Part shown: positions 37,603 through 50,388 of the stretch, piece after piece
Numbering within the stretch: position 1 is the first letter of the stretch
Layout of the letters: every line of letters begins with the position of its first letter
Assembly (NCBI GenBank): GCA_005656395.1
Contig: SRSI01000071.1
Coordinates: 1,054,001-1,118,000, forward strand
Length of the DNA: 64,000 bases
Direction of reading: 5' to 3'
From: Strongyloides papillosus
Taxonomy: Eukaryota > Nematoda > Chromadorea > Rhabditida > Strongyloididae
Translations under genes and position numbers: made by a program
The notes under the pieces: generated by a model
The model's database searches: none
Told to the model about the DNA's origin: nothing
What the model saw: the letters and a program-made list of their open reading frames with translations, nothing else

Positions 37603-39974
37603 GTTTTATTCTATGATGTTTAGTTTTTAATACTTATGAATGACTGTTGCAAATCATGGATTTTTGGATCTCTTTTATATAAATAACTACAATCATTTAA
37701 ATCTTTTTTGTTCTGAGGATAAAATTTATGCAAATGCCTTTTTTATTTTTTTCTATTGAATTTTTGTTAAAAAAAATAATAATTGGTCAAATACTTAAAA
37801 AATAGTGTAATCAAAATATGTTTACTTGAGATTATTCAAAGAATTTATATATTCTAGTATAGCACTCAGAAATATTACCTTTTTTTAATAAAAAAAAACT
37901 GCATGTTTTACTTAAATTAATTTTTATGCTTTTAAAATTCTTAAGCAATACATTTAATTATGCTTCTATGTTCAAAATTTTTTAGTCTTTGACTAATAAT
38001 TTTTTATTGTTATAAACTTGAATTGTTATAAATTACTCTATAATATAATGAAATTATCTATGAAGAAGCTTTATAAATAAAAAAAATTTAAATTACGCAT
38101 GTTTGTCTTTCTAAAAATGGTGATGCATTAATAATCGTATTTTTTAAATAATGGATTTATGAATTACTGTAATTTGATTACGAATAATATTGTGCTTTGT
38201 TAAAAAATATTTCTTTTAATTGAGATTTGATAATTAAATTGTTTACATGATTTAATTATTTTTTTATGTAGTATAGCAATTGTAAAGTATCAGAAAAAGG
38301 AGATATAGAGATGGGAAAATAAATTTATTTATTAATGATCATTCACTTTTTTGAATTTTGAAATATTAATTTCAAAAGACATTTAAATAAGTAGCCTTTT
38401 TTCAATTCAATTTATTTAACGAACCAAATAAATTGGATAATTGTTTTACAAGATTTATATATAAATTTCTTTATTTTTTGTTATTAAAGAGGAATTAAAC
38501 TTTTAACTAACATTAATTTTTGTTTACCATAAATCAGCTTGTCTATTACTATTGTTATTGTTTTTACTTCCATTAAACTTCCACTAACTCAATTTTATCT
38601 TATCTATTTACCATGCAAAAAAAACACAAAATACATAAGAAAATTTTATAATTTTTGACAGTTTTTATATTTTTTATTCGAAAAAATAATTTATGTTTTA
38701 CAGAATCTATAAATTTTATCTGATATAGAAATCAAGTAAACTTAAGGATATATGACTCACTAATTAACAGATTTTTGAAGAGATTCTACAAATAAATGCT
38801 ATTTCTTTCGAGATTTTATAATTATCGCAGGACAGATACTTAATCTTTTGTTTACATGTAATTTATTTTAAACTTTATATTTAGAGACCTTAAAAGCAGA
38901 TAAGATGTTTTTGATAGTATTTCTTTCATCTCTAACTATAAAAATGACTAGTATATTGTATAAAGGATGATACTTCTTTAGAAGTGATCTATAATTTAAA
39001 ATAATTATCTTCAAAATTAAAAATATATGAATTGAAGGATATGATAAAATTAAAATAGTAAGTTTTAATGTATTTTTTAATTATGGCAGTGATTAATTAC
39101 AATAATATATCCAAAAATTGGTCTAATTGGAGGTACGGCCTTTTTAAAAATATTATATAGTGAAATTGACATAAATAATATTAACAACCCGCATAGTTGA
39201 AATTTTATATTGCATAAGATTTTCTAAATAACTGTTTAAACTATGTGCTTTAACGATATAAATTTTTTTATAGAAGAATAAATAATTAGAATGATTTAAA
39301 TGTCAATGTAATTGATTAATATATGAGCTTATTGTTAAACGGAGAGAGTAGATATTCGCTTGTCTATGGATAATCACGGACAAGCTAATTTCCACCGTTT
39401 CTTTTTTAGTTTAATTAGGGTAGGGGTCGTTGTGAAGTGAGTATTCGCATATGAAACGAATTTAACGGAATAATCAAAAATAAGTTAGTAAAAAATAAAA
39501 AAAATGCTTTTCTGCTTGCCCATATTTTGCAGTTTTTAAAAAAAAAGCCATTTCGCTTACCCATGGACGAGTGAATGTCCGTTTTCTCGGAAATAATTCC
39601 GTGTATAATTATAAATAGTTTATCATCAGTTTTACTAAAATTAAGCAATTTGTTGACCGTTAAATGAACTTTACAAATCCCTTCTTTAGAAACAATATTT
39701 ATAAAATTAAGTAAATAAATATTTGCAAGTTATGATGATTTTTCGAATAAAAGAATATTACAAAATTCTAATTTTTAAGATATGCCTGTTAACATAAATA
39801 ATAATAAGATGAATTGTAATCTATAGGTAGCACAAAAAAAATTACGATTTCATTTCAGTGTAATTTGATGAAATTCTAAAAGATTGGAAAAGTTTATGAT
39901 GAATAAAACAATTGTTACATGATAAATGAATTTAAAAACTACTAAGTTAATTTGATTTAAATCATAATTTGCTC
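37603..39974. other. Convergent intergenic region (GPCR and PEX5 3' ends)
   Basis: Both flanking genes end here. AT-rich apart from a GC-richer segment at 39340-39590, listed separately. No coding gene was recognised. Confidence 0.45.
39340..39590 (+). repeat. Imperfect inverted repeat, G-U-rich stem when read as plus-strand RNA
   Basis: Arms 39340-39369 and 39561-39590 are inverted copies matching at 21 of 30 positions. Seven of the nine differences would be G-U wobble pairs in a plus-strand transcript, leaving 28 of 30 positions pairable. Pairing continues for a few bases inward (UAA with UUA). The segment is less AT-rich than its flanks. It may be a structured RNA or an old inverted-repeat element. 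Confidence 0.35.
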
Positions 39975-41663
39975 TTAAATATATCTCATTTTCTTCATTA
40001 ACATATTAAGATCCTTATTATCAATTGCTTCCATCATATCTGAATTCATTTTAGGAAGTCTTATAACAGCAGTCCTTAATGTACTCCAAATTGGAGATGA
40101 TTGTTGATTTTTTTGCAACTGTAATGCTGAAACTAAATGTTCAATTGCTTGTTCATAACTATTTAAATGCATACAAGATATACCAAGATTGTAACGTGCT
40201 CTAACGTATGTTGGAAATAAATTTAACGCCTTTCTATATGCACTTATGGCTTCAGTTGTTTTATCATCATTTGCAAGAGTAGCACCCAATCTGTTCCATA
40301 ATCTCGGATCATCTGGTTTATTTGATACTGCTAATTTTAATGAATCAATTGCTCTTGAATAATTATTTCCAATATTATATAATATACCTAAAGCATTTTG
40401 TAACTCAACATCAACTGGTCCATTATTTCTTCTAACATAATCTAAAAAGTTCTTTTCAACAATATCAAATTTGCTTCTATTGAGAAATGATGATTTATAA
40501 TGGGGTTCTTTTGTAAATGGAGCTACATTTTGATTTGTGTGAACTTGAAGCCATCTTTCTAAATTTTCAACTGCTTCATTCTCCCTAAATTCATTAGATA
40601 AAGAAACCGAATATCCAAGCAATGCTTCCTTGTTGGATGGATTAAGATTTAATGATTTTTCGAAAGCTTTTAAAGCAATACCATCATTCTCATTTTCAGC
40701 ATGACAAAGTGCCAGAGAACACCAAACACTAGAATCTTCAGGTGTTCTTTGAACATCTGCCTCATAGTATAAAATAGCATCAGATATATTTCCATTCATC
40801 ATTAAAGTTTTAGCAGTTTCTAAAGGATTTTCGTCTTCCAAAAATGGATTATTCTAAAAATTAAAAGTACATATAAATTGTGAGAATAAAAATATTTAAA
40901 TATACCTGATTAAATTCATATTTTTCAACAGATGTTTTCGAAAAATCTAAGTCATTATATAATATATCTTCCCATTCATTTTCATAATCATCCATAGTAG
41001 TATTATAAGCCTCATTTTCAGAAGAATCTATTTTTCCAGATGATAAGCTTTCAATTGAAACTCTATTCATGTATTCATTTAACCAATCCCCTGCCAACTT
41101 GTTTGATTTCTCATCGAATTTCTCCAAATACTCAGATGACCACATTTGGTTATTAGTCGGAACTTGTGAAAAATCTAGCTTTTCAAAACTTGGATTTAAA
41201 GGTAAATATGAAGAAACCCATTCAGAAACATTAGAAGGTGGCTGAGATAATAAGCATGTTGATGGTGTAAAACTTTGGTTCCATATTTGACTTAAGTCTT
41301 CTCTCATTGGTTTAGCTAAAAACTCATTTGTCCATGAGTTTGTTAATATTGATGCGTTGTTCCTCGGTTGTTGATGTTGTTGTGGAATAGCACCAATGAG
41401 ACTTCTCATATCAAAAGTATTTGCCGGAATTCTATTGCTATTTCTTGACATGTATTCTTGAGCAAACTAAAAAAAATTATAATTGGGAAAATCAAATTTT
41501 AACCCACCGATTCACCTTTTGATAATGATGGAAGCAAAGAACCAACACCATCATTTCTTTGATTTTGTAATTTGGAGTTATTTTGACCAAAATTTTGTGA
41601 AAGATCTACCAGACGATTTGTACCACCACACTCCTGTTCCACTAAAGCTTTTTTCAGCGACAT
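39975..41663 (-). CDS. prx-5: PEX5, peroxisomal targeting signal 1 receptor
   Basis: Predicted 531-residue import receptor that binds PTS1 C-termini in the cytosol and docks at the peroxisome. Exons on the minus strand: 41663-41508, 41466-40906 and 40853-39975. The N-terminus has the conserved Cys in QECGGTNRLVDLSQNF (Cys 12), the residue used for monoubiquitin-dependent recycling in the family. Five WxxxF/Y motifs lie at about residues 97 (WTNEF), 114 (WNQSF), 135 (WVSSY), 161 (WSSEY) and 180 (WLNEY); in the family these bind PEX14 and PEX13. The C-terminal half holds TPR repeats, for example ALGILYNIGNNYSRAIDSLK and RARYNLGISCMHLNSYEQA. An acceptor-like ATAATATTAG lies one base before the ATG, supporting the start. 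Length is close to that of animal PEX5. Confidence 0.95.
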
Positions 41664-44600
41664 CCTAATATTATAAGAAAATTATTATACCTATAAAATG
41701 AAATATCATCACATTTTATCAACTTAAAATAAGGAAAAAATTAAATTATTACTTGGCCAAGTTAAAAAAATCATATGATAAAATTAATCGTTAATCTTTT
41801 TTATTTACCTACTACTATATTACACTAAAAATTAAATTACTTTATTAAATTTAAAATTTTTTAAATATTCCAAAATTAAAGTATCAAGTTTAATAATAAA
41901 ATTTTAAAACATGAGACTCAAATATTTTTTCTTATAAATTAATAATATTTTAAAACAAAAATAATATTAAATCACTGAAGATTAGAAATTAAATCCACAT
42001 AGAGTAAGTTTATATGTTAGGAGTAAAAATTTTCAAACATATCACTTATAATAAATGTTTTTATTTACCAAAAAAACAAACAAACAAAAATTGCTCTGAA
42101 ATATAAAATAGTTTGTTTTATTTTTAAAGTGAAAAAAATGCATTTTTAAAATAATTTATTAGGATTAAGATAAAACTAGATAAAACTTTAATAATCTTCA
42201 ATATATAATGATATTACTAATTATAGTGATGATATTAACTTATCATTTTCCTATAATTAAGGTCATTAAAATCAATGCTTTTGTGATACCTTAATATTAC
42301 CCTAAAGAGTATATTAGTTCATATTATACATATTTTTATTATGTCTTACAATCATTGATTTTATTAGTGAAAATATACTCTTAAAATATTTTTTATTCTT
42401 TATAGAATAATGTAGTGTTAATTGTAACATTTAAATTAATATTTTTGTTAAAATAATATATAATTGATTAAAAAAAAACTATATTAAAATTTTTAGTTAT
42501 ACATGGTTTCAATTAAAATTAAATTTGCATTCCATAAGTTTTACAGATGATGTCTTATCAAACAACCTTCTATTTAGAGTATAGTTTATAACTGTAATTA
42601 TACATCTAATCATGGTTCGATTAAAAGTAAAAATGTCTTACATCTTAACAAATAACTTTGATTGACATTATATAGTTTGTAGTCATGCACAAAATAATAT
42701 AGATGAACACTTAGAAAAAACAAAAAATTTCTAAAATTAAAAATCTTGTTCAAATTGATATGTTATAATTAAAACAGGACCATTATTTATTGTCGAGAAA
42801 AAAATAAAAAAATATATTTTTCAATTTATTATAAAAAATTTACAATTTTATTTATATATGAACATTTTAATTATATGAATTTGTCATCCAATTAAAAAAA
42901 CAATCAATTCTTTAAATTTTTTCATATTTCTTATAACACAAAAATATGTAACTTCTTTTTTTATTTTTAAATGTCCTTTTATTAGGGATGACCTTTTATG
43001 ATTTAACTTTAAACACAACAACAGAAGCCATTTCATTTCCTAATAAATCTTACGATATATTGTATATACGTATCGTACAACTGATTAGAATCTTTTAACT
43101 TTAAAGTCAACTATCTATTCTAAAACAATAGTTTAGCGTAAATATACATGACACTGTTTATGATAACTTAAACGTTTTTTTGTTCACTAATATAATTTAT
43201 ATCATATAAACTATTTTAAGATTATTTAATCTGCTAACAAAAATTGGTACATAACTTGGAAGTAAATGTTTCTACTTTTGACAGATGCCATTTTTACTAT
43301 TAAAAAAGAAATGTACTCTGGTGAAAAGTAGAAGAATTTTACTAAATAAATGCGCACCATTTGGAATTTATTAATTTCTTTAACTTTACTCCATAACATT
43401 AATAATTAAATCAATTTCTATATTATTAGTACACAATCATTAACCAATAATAATACTTCTTTCCTTCCTTTTTTTATAAAAAAGATTATATTTTTATTGT
43501 ATTATTTTAAAATGTCTTAATATAATTATATTTTGTTTGTAGAATAAAATTAAATGTCAAAAAAGGTGTCTTCCTCAAAATATACATATAAATAATTTAC
43601 TTTTTTACATTCTATACCAATTTTATCTTTATAGAAGTGTAATTTTATTCGCTATTATAAAAACTATTATTTTATAATAAGGAAGATTTCTTTTGTGCAA
43701 ATATATCAATTATACTTTAATTTTTATGTGATATAGTTTTGAATGTTATATAATTAGATACTTTTTATATTATTTGAAATATGTTTATACTATTATTTTA
43801 CTAATCATATTTATTGTTTCTATTTTACTTAGATTTTTACAAAAACTTTGTTGATTTATTTTGTAAAATTATAATTTTTTAAAATTTAATCTTTAAGTAT
43901 ACAATTGTATTGTAGTAATATTAATTAAATTTGCACTATATTTTAAATCTTTAAAAAGAGGAATGTATAGATTGGGTAAAAAGTTATATATTTTAAAACA
44001 AGTTTCAATATTCATTTTTCCTAATCATTTATTATTTTTGTTTCCATTTATCGTGTTCATCATTATAGTATTATAGTTAAAAATTACATTAGTCAATATG
44101 AAAATGTGATGATGAGGAGAAAAATATTAAGTTATGGCAAAATGATATGTTTATTTAAGAATCTACAAATACTATATTATTTTTATAAAAACATTTTACT
44201 GATATATACAAGCATATAATTAAGGTGTAAAAGATAAGGTGTACCATCAAAAGTATAATCACAATATGACCATAAATTTTTATATCAATCAATTCTTAAT
44301 AATAAAGCTAGTATTATTTGCACATATATTAAGCATGTATATTTAGAAATAAAGATAGATTTGTACATTTAGATGTTATTAGTTATAATACAAAAAGAGT
44401 AACATTCAGGAGATAACCTTGAATTTTAATGTTTTTTCTATAGTACAAACATTTTATTAAACATTGTCTAAATTGTATTTGTTACTGATCAGAGTCATTG
44501 CCAACAAAGACAATTAATATTTTTACTGTTGAATACTTTATGCTCTTAATTTCAACTAAAGACATCACACAAACTATCTTATAGTGAAACTTTTATAACC

Positions 44601-46168
44601 ATTCTTTTTTTAAAGATATCTTCTCCATTTAATACTTTTAAAAATATTGTATTAAGTTTATGATTTATAAATTTATCGTCTAAAAATTTTATACTCTAAT
44701 TCTCACTGATAGATATCAATAACTTTTAAGATATGTATTTTATATCCTTTTATCAACTATATAAATATATAAAATTATTTTTTATTGTTACTTCTACTCA
44801 TCAACCAAAATATATCTTTTTTTAATGACTCGTTTCTTTTATTTCTCTAATCAAATGCTCAACTATGGATAGCTATAATAACAAAATATCTAGAGAAAAT
44901 ATTTATATTATATTTTCTTTTTAAACGAAATTCTTAGATAACATTTCATAATCAATTGATCATGAATTAATAAAGACTTATTTTAAACACTTTAAATATT
45001 TTAGTTAACGTTTTCTATCATTTACATTTCTAATATATAAATATATATTTATATATAATTACAAATAGGACATAAACGTTTTTCTTTAAACTATTGAAGA
45101 AGTTAACGATATACATAATATATGGAATAAAAATGTATCATAAATCAATCCATTATGACTCAATTCTAGACACTTAAAAGGTTAATTTATTTTATTACAA
45201 ATAATTTATTTCTCATCATTTTATAATATCAAAAAAAAACAACTTATTTAGAGATATTTATTCCAATGAATAATAATAATTGTTTTTATTTTCTGCTAAC
45301 AAAAAAATTTTATTTTTACTAGTCGATCATCATTTTTTTGTTTTATATAAAATAATATTTTAAATAAATAATTATATCATTTATAGATTTCTTCTTTTTC
45401 TACCTTACTTTATAAAACTATCATTTATTATTAATCTTCGTTATAAAATGATAACATTTTTTCATTTTCATTTAATGATTAACTTTATCTTTATCTGTTA
45501 GATCACTGTTGTTTCTCTTGACATTTCGGCATTACCTACTAAAAGTCATATTTTAGATCTGCTGCCCATTAATTTTCCATTTATCCCTGTCATTTATCTT
45601 TCCTCTTGCTATTATAAGCATTATTCTTTCTCATACTCGTTGAAAGTGTTCTTTTCCACGACATCCATTATATTAGTTCTATAATACTTTAATATTTCTG
45701 AAATATATTTCCTCAAAATTTTTTATATATATTCAAATTAAAATATTTACATTGATAATATACCATAAATAAACATTTTTACACTATATAAAAAATGAAA
45801 GTACATAAATAGTAGTAAAATAATAATTTATTATTTTTTTTAATTGTAAATTTACTTTTAGATAATATAATTTATTATTTAATAAACATTCTTTCCTGTT
45901 AAATTAATTTCTTTTTTTTAACTCTATTAAACTATAATATAAATGAATATTTTAACAACTATATTCGAAATATGTAGCATTCCACTTTATTATACTGTAA
46001 TTAATTTTTACCCCCTTAAATTTATATATATCAATATATATTGTTTTTCTATATTTTTTTATATCTTTAAATATATAATAATTTCCTATTTTTTAAATTT
46101 CTATGTTTATTCTTAGGTTGTTTATTATACATTAATCCTATATCAATAATATTTTGCCAAATAGTATA
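41664..46168. other. Gene-less region between PEX5 and the CELF gene (divergent)
   Basis: No open frame of note in 4.5 kb. A CAAA-type simple repeat lies at about 42073-42088. A pyrimidine-rich, less AT-biased stretch at about 45500-45675 could be a promoter or noncoding first exon of the CELF gene; animal CELF genes often have distant 5' exons. This is inference only. Confidence 0.4.
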
Positions 46169-48226
46169 ATGAGTACAACATTTAATGGATCTGATCAAAA
46201 CTCTGTTGACGGGAATAGTAGTATAAAAAGTGAAATAGATACAACATTAGGAATAACAGATAATGCCAGAGTACCGGACAAAGATTATATTAAAATGTTT
46301 GTCGGACAAATTCCTAGAGAATGGAATGAGAATGATTGTAGGAAGTTGTTCGAAGAATTTGGGGATGTTTATCAAGTTAATGTATTAAGAGATAAATCCT
46401 CTCAACAAAGTCGTGGATGTTGTTTTGTAACATATTATACTAGAGCTGATGCATTAAAAGCTCAAGGTTCTTTACATAACATTCGAAAACTTCCTGGAAT
46501 GCAATTTAAAGTACAAATGAAACCAGCTGATGGTGATAATAGAAATGGTATTTTATTTTTTTTATTAAATTTTAACGAAAACCAACATTAATTTTACTAT
46601 TTTTAATTTTATTTATAGATCGCAAAATATTCGTTGGTATGGTACCAAAATTTGTTGAAGCTGATGAAATTCGTGAGTATTTTACTAAATTTGGTACTAT
46701 AGAAGATTGTTCAGTGTTAAAAGATACTTGTGGTAATAGTAGAGGTAAGTTTTATTTTTAAAAAAAGTGTTAAAGATATGCTGGTCAATGCACATCAAAT
46801 TAATTTTCAAATTGTCTATCTTCAAAATGTCAAAGGAATTTACACCCTAACCCTTTTTGTTGCTTCAAGTGTGTATTTTTTACACAGTTCTTTGTCAACT
46901 ATCATCAGCAAAAAACATACAAAATTTTTGTACGCTTAATAATTATAAAAAAAATAAATAATATGTATGGAGGTACAAGGAGCTGTAAATTTGAAAACAT
47001 TAAACAATTATAATAATAAATAAAAAAGAGAGAGATATGACAATAGAAAATTTATGAAAATTTTATGGGTGTATAATTATTTTTATATAAAATGATTAAA
47101 CATAAAAATTCTGAAATTTTATGTCCATGTTTTATTGTCTGCGTTTTGTTTCCAGGATGTTGTTTTGTTACGTTTAGCACTCGTGCTAGTGCCGCTGCGG
47201 CCATCAAAGCCATGAATGGCGTAAAATTGCAAGAGGTACATTTTTGTCTTTAAATTTTAAAAAAATTTACATTTATATAATTTTTATAAAAAAATTTGTT
47301 GCTTTTTTGTAAATAAGTATTATAATAATAAGTCCACTTGCAGTAAGGAATATTAAAATATATCTATTAATTCATTTTATTTTTAGTCATGGCCAAATTT
47401 AGTTGTAAAGTTTGCTGATGTACAAAAAGATAAACAAAAAGGTACAAAAAGGCCAGCAAGTAGGAATACAATATCACCAATTGATAATAAAAGATTTAAC
47501 AATGCTAGCAATCTTCTTCTAAATAATATGGTTACCCAACAACTTCTTCAAAATCAAATTCAAGCTATCTGTCAACAAACATTATTAACAAATCCATTGC
47601 TAGCACAAGCTCAACCATTATTATTATCACAACAAGCAAGTATGCTTCAAAATCAATCAACATTAAATACATCAAATAAAGATTCTATAAGTCCACCAAT
47701 AAAAAATTCAACAAATCTTCCAAACAATAATTCCTTAAATACTCTAGCAATGATTCAAAATCAAATAAATCCTCTCCTTCTTTCAGGAACAAATCAATTA
47801 TTCCTTGGAATGCCACAATTAGGAAATCTTTCAAATACAGCAAATTACGCTGGTGTATTAAATGCCTTATCAGCACCTAAAAACGATGTTGCAGGTAGTA
47901 CCAATAAAGGAGATGATGGTTGCAATCTTTTTATATATCATTTACCACAAGAGTTTAATGATGAAAATTTAGTACAAATATTTTCTAAATTTGGTAACTT
48001 AGTTTCTGCTAAGGTATTTGTAGATAAAACAACTAACCTAAGCAAATGTTTTGGTTTCGTGTCATATAATAATCCAGTATCTGCTCAAAATGCTATTCAA
48101 GCAATGAATGGTTTCCAAATTGGTAATAAAAAATTGAAGGTTCAATTAAAAAAATCAAAAGGAAATACTGGTCAACATCATTCGCAGAATCAGGCTATTA
48201 ATCAAGAATTAAATTTAGGATATTGA
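46169..48226 (+). CDS. etr-1: CELF/ETR-1 family RNA-binding protein, three RRMs
   Basis: Predicted 474-residue splicing and translation regulator. Exons: 46169-46547, 46619-46744, 47156-47235 and 47387-48226. RRM1 (about 41-120) has KMFVGQIP and [21 protein letters not shown]2 (about 129-210) has KIFVGMVP and RGCCFVTF. A Gln/Asn/Leu-rich linker follows. RRM3 (about 375-450) has [11 protein letters not shown] and [15 protein letters not shown], nearly diagnostic for CELF. In nematodes the family member ETR-1 acts in muscle and RNA processing. The 411-bp third-exon-flanking intron (46745-47155) is much longer than most here. The frame extends five codons upstream only through a TTG; further 5' exons are possible. 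AATAAA lies at about 48352. Confidence 0.92.
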
Positions 48227-48678
48227 GATTATTAAAGTAAAATTTAAGAATTTAAATATATCTTTAGAAAATATTTAAAAAATACATTTATAGAAATCCT
48301 TTTTTCCTTAGAACCTTTATTTTATTTCCATAAATCATAATTTTATTATTAAATAAAGAAATTTTTTATATTTAAAATATTTAATTTGTCTTCAAAGCAA
48401 AAAAACGGTTATTTTGAATCATAATATTGTGGTAAAAAAATCAAAAATATATAAACTTGTTCATTATAAGATAAATTAGTTAGTTACAATTAATTAAATA
48501 TATAATCAAAAAAATAAATAGTCGAATAAAATAACTTTATTCGCTGTTTAAGTTGTTAATTACATTTATCTAAAACATAACACACGAGAGTTAGTATTTT
48601 AATAGCGAGAATTCATGTATAAAAGAAATATGTTTTTGAAATGATGAATATTTTCCCACCGGCATTTTAATTGCGAGT
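48227..48678. other. Convergent 3' intergenic region
   Basis: Short AT-rich spacer between the CELF gene and the minus-strand YIPF gene. It holds the AATAAA near 48352 for the former. Nothing else was seen. Confidence 0.5.
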
Positions 48679-49787
48679 TCAATTTAAAGCAATAGATGGA
48701 GTAATAATAGATGGCACGGTTGAGTCATTTGCTAATCTCTTATCACCTTCTTTTATCTCTTCTTGTACTACAATCTTATTGTCTATGTTTGCTTTTGTGG
48801 CTTCGGCTGCCAGTTTAACGGTATTCGTTAAAGTTTGAGGTACAGTGGTAACTTCATCATTTTGTTTATCACTCTGTGCTAAAGTATCGTTTTCATTTAC
48901 ATTTATTCCCTGGACTAAACTTGACCCTTGTGTATGTGGGAAAATTATTGAAGACTTATCATCTGCCATCTTGATTGGTGATAAGGTATCCAAGTAGTAC
49001 ACCTTTAATAAACTAACAACTACAATTTGTAAAATTATAATCAAAACCATAACCATCATTGCTTCATTTCTCTTACCAAGATTCTTAAAAGCCGGCCAAA
49101 AAGTGTTGTAAAGAACGGTACATGTTATGATGATGGCAATAATAATCAATGATGTTCTTAAAATTGAAAAATTAAAATGATAAAATACTGAAATTGGTAC
49201 TAAGATTGTAAGATTATATCCATATGTACAGAGGACCTCCATGTAGGTGTAGTTTGTCGCAGCTCCATTATAAGACATATAGAAGTAAAGACCTAAAGGT
49301 ACCAATGTTATATATAAAGATAATAATGTAAAGACTGCTGTAATCATTTGAAAGTCAACTTCAGTAGATTGTTCTCCATATGTATTAAAGAAATGAACAA
49401 GACTATTTGTAACACCAATAGAAAGAACTAATGTTAAAAGTATCCATAATGGTCCATAAATATCTGGATTATTTTCAATGACATCCAAAATAAAATTAGA
49501 CTTTTTCAATGGTACAATTGAAAAATATAATCGATTTAAAAACTAAAAGTGAATAATAGAATTATAGTAAACATTATATAACTCACCATATTTGTATCAA
49601 TATTAAAGTAATTTTGTATTGAATCTAAATAAGATCCACTTTTCTTACTACCATCATTAGGAGAATTGGTATTATTTCTATGAGGAGATGAAAAATTTCT
49701 AGTGTTTTCAGAGAAACTCGGCTCAAAATTACCATCACCAGGTGGATTATTAAAACTTAAAAAGTCTAAGGTCGTATTGTTATCCAT
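48679..49787 (-). CDS. YIPF1/YIPF2-like Yip1-domain Golgi membrane protein
   Basis: Predicted 354-residue protein. Exons on the minus strand: 49787-49587 and 49542-48679. The N-terminal 65 residues are hydrophilic, Asn/Ser-rich and cytosolic. The motif DVIENNPDIYGPLWI starts the Yip1 domain, followed by about five membrane segments, with EVLCTYGYNL and TFWPAFK motifs matching the YIPF1/2 subfamily. The C-terminal 90 residues are hydrophilic and lumenal by family topology. By family, YIPF proteins bind Rab GTPases and act in ER-Golgi or late Golgi trafficking. An acceptor-like ACTTTAG two bases before the ATG supports the start. The gene is divergent from the hydratase gene, with 601 bp between start codons. 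Confidence 0.88.
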
Positions 49788-50388
49788 GCCTAAAGTAAAT
49801 TAATTAAATTAAACAAAAGTATATGATAAGACTATAAATTAATAGTTTTTGCTACGTAATCGTAAACGTTACTCCAAATGATAATATTCAAAAAATAAAA
49901 AGAACTACTTTTAAAATGATGCCTTTAATAATATAATTAAAGGAGAGAGTAGGAGTTTTATATCAAAAATCATGATAAGAGTGCATAAAATATATTAAAA
50001 CAATTTCACGTTTTTTCTCTTTTTATTGTGATTTCTACATTTAAATTATCATCTTTTTGTTGTATAAATTTACAAATAACATTTTAAATAACTTATGTAA
50101 TATTCAAATTTATAGTATAATATAGTAGAGGGAATTTTTTTTAAACGTCCTGCAACTTTGAAATTACTTTTTCTCTGAATATACTGCAATTCTAATATAC
50201 AATTTTTTCTAATTTATAAAATATAATACAAACTACGCTACATTAAGTGTACATACACATAATAAGAAGATAGTAATGATAACAGGTCATGTAGTCACAA
50301 TCTATAACCATTCATTTACAACTATATAAAAACAAAACATTGCACAGACACAATATTTTGCATTTCTTTACTAAGAATCAATCATACT
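49788..50388. promoter_or_regulatory. Shared divergent promoter region (YIPF and hydratase genes)
   Basis: Both start codons face outward from this 601-bp gap. TATATAAA at 50323-50330 lies 59 bases before the hydratase ATG and is a plausible TATA box for that gene. AGGTCA at 50284-50289 followed after two bases by TAGTCA (50292-50297) resembles a nuclear-receptor direct repeat. These sites are motif matches only. Confidence 0.4.
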
